Source: Flavobacterium sp. Root186 (GTDB lineage Bacteria > Bacteroidota > Bacteroidia > Flavobacteriales > Flavobacteriaceae). Taken from it: DNA of 64,000 nucleotides. The position numbers and the translations under genes are program-made. The notes under the pieces are model-generated. The model was not told the origin of the DNA. It made no database searches and was given only the letters and a program-made list of their open reading frames with translations. The stretch covers positions 372,705 through 436,704 of the forward strand of contig NZ_LMHW01000001.1 in NCBI RefSeq assembly GCF_001428525.1, read 5' to 3'. Positions 63,169 to 64,000 of this stretch are shown piece by piece (within the stretch, counting starts at the first letter, position 1; every line of letters begins with the position of its first letter).

Positions 63169-64000
63169 TTAGAATTTGAAATATTCTTTTGCGTTATTGT
63201 ATGAGATGTCAGAAACTAATTTCCCAATCCATTCCATATCGTTTGGAAGTTCTCCGCGTTTGATTTCATCTCCTAAAAGATTACATAAAATACGTCTGAA
63301 ATACTCGTGTCTTGGGAAGGATAAGAAACTTCTTGAATCTGTAAGCATTCCAACAAAACAGCTGATTAATCCCATATTTGAAAGCGCGTTTAACTGCTTT
63401 GTCATTCCGTCTTTTTGATCTAAAAACCACCATCCAGAACCAAATTGTACTTTTCCGCGAACACTTCCGTCGTTGAAATTTCCAATCATCGTTGCCATAA
63501 CTTCGTTATCAGCCGGATTTAGGTTATAAATAATAGTTTTAGACAATTTATCTTTACTGTCCAATGCATTTAAAAAGCTTGACAGTTTTTGTGCCTGCGG
63601 ATAATCTCCAATAGAATCCCATCCGGTATCCGGGCCTAAAATTCTGTGCATACGAGCATTATTATTACGCAACGCACCTAAGTGAAACTGCTGCACCCAT
63701 CCAAATTCATGATAGGTTTCAGATAAAAATAATAAAACGGCACTTTGGAATTTTAAAGCTTCTTCTGAAGATAAAATTCTATTTTCTCTTTTCTTTTTGA
63801 AGATTGAATTTATTTCAGATTCTGTAAATTCTTCAAAATAAATCTGATCTAAACCGTGGTCACTTAATTTACAGCCATTTGCATTAAAAAATTCAATTCT
63901 GTTTCTTAATGCAGTTTGTAAATCAGCATAAGTATTAATTGCAACTCCGGACACATCCCCTAATGTGTCCAGATATGCATTATAACCATCATTAGCAATT
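63169..64000 (-). CDS. uxaC: Glucuronate/galacturonate isomerase, N-terminus beyond the window
   Basis: About 277 codons of the C-terminal part of UxaC, which interconverts D-galacturonate and D-tagaturonate (or glucuronate and fructuronate). FEEFTESEINSIFKKKREN, LFLSETYHEFGWVQQFHLGALRNNN, GPDTGWDSIGDY, and LTDSRSFLSFPRHEYFRRILCNLLGDEI are family motifs. The frame is open to the window edge, so an internal GTG at 63954 is not the true start. It is the first enzyme of the galacturonate route encoded downstream. Confidence 0.93.
   Translation of the reverse strand, partial: IANDGYNAYLDTLGDVSGVAINTYADLQTALRNRIEFFNANGCKLSDHGLDQIYFEEFTESEINSIFKKKRENRILSSEEALKFQSAVLLFLSETYHEFGWVQQFHLGALRNNNARMHRILGPDTGWDSIGDYPQAQKLSSFLNALDSKDKLSKTIIYNLNPADNEVMATMIGNFNDGSVRGKVQFGSGWWFLDQKDGMTKQLNALSNMGLISCFVGMLTDSRSFLSFPRHEYFRRILCNLLGDEIKRGELPNDMEWIGKLVSDISYNNAKEYFKF

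Noticed and set aside
63169-63954. A short isomerase-like gene starting at GTG 63954
   Set aside because: The frame is open and family-like to the window edge, so it is a cut uxaC, not a short gene.

Overview
The window looks like a Flavobacterium-type Bacteroidota chromosome. It is AT-rich, has two SusC/SusD pairs, lipoproteins with acidic residues after the lipobox cysteine, a giant hybrid two-component sensor, and promoters of the TTG-N19/20-TAnnTTTG class. It is a plant cell-wall glycan island. It holds two polysaccharide utilization loci (PULs), the cytoplasmic pathways for rhamnose and galacturonate, and a short unrelated stretch between them. I see no tRNA, rRNA, CRISPR array, insertion sequence or phage gene.

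Layout: 1-19.4 kb (all minus strand) is PUL1: hybrid sensor/regulator, putative glycan-binding lipoprotein, SusC, SusD, two tandem GH30 enzymes, GH2, GH27, and a GH43 cut by the window start. The enzyme set fits a beta-galactan or type II arabinogalactan; this substrate is inferred. 19.7-21 kb holds a PfkB sugar kinase and a REP-like repeat block. 20.9-31.6 kb is a rhamnose module: RhaT transporter, fused rhamnulose-1-P aldolase/lactaldehyde dehydrogenase, RhaI isomerase, an FGGY (rhamnulo)kinase and lactate-oxidising LutABC, with a divergent GntR-type regulator. 31.6-36.6 kb holds an alcohol dehydrogenase with a divergent AraC regulator, two envelope genes of unknown role and a histone H1-like protein. 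37.0-56.4 kb is PUL2, a pectin/rhamnogalacturonan locus: GH28, SusC, SusD, esterase, DUF4861, three GH105, GH43, a PL10-CE8 fusion, GH28, CE12 esterase and a second DUF4861. A divergent LacI regulator (56.7 kb) flanks it. 58-64 kb is the galacturonate operon: UxaC (cut by the window end), KdgK, Eda, UxaB, UxaA.

How it works together (inference): PUL2 enzymes release galacturonate and rhamnose from pectin. Rhamnose goes through RhaT, RhaI and the kinase to the aldolase, giving DHAP and lactaldehyde; the lactaldehyde is oxidised to lactate and then to pyruvate by LutABC. Galacturonate goes through UxaC, UxaB, UxaA, KdgK and Eda to pyruvate and glyceraldehyde-3-P.

The most striking non-coding signal is that nearly every same-strand gap longer than about 80 bp carries a long inverted repeat, or a hairpin or terminator. 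The repeats are built from different short words, often abut the upstream stop codon, and include several dispersed repeat families. Clear operator-like palindromes lie in both divergent regulator regions: one next to the rhamnose genes and two next to the LacI gene.
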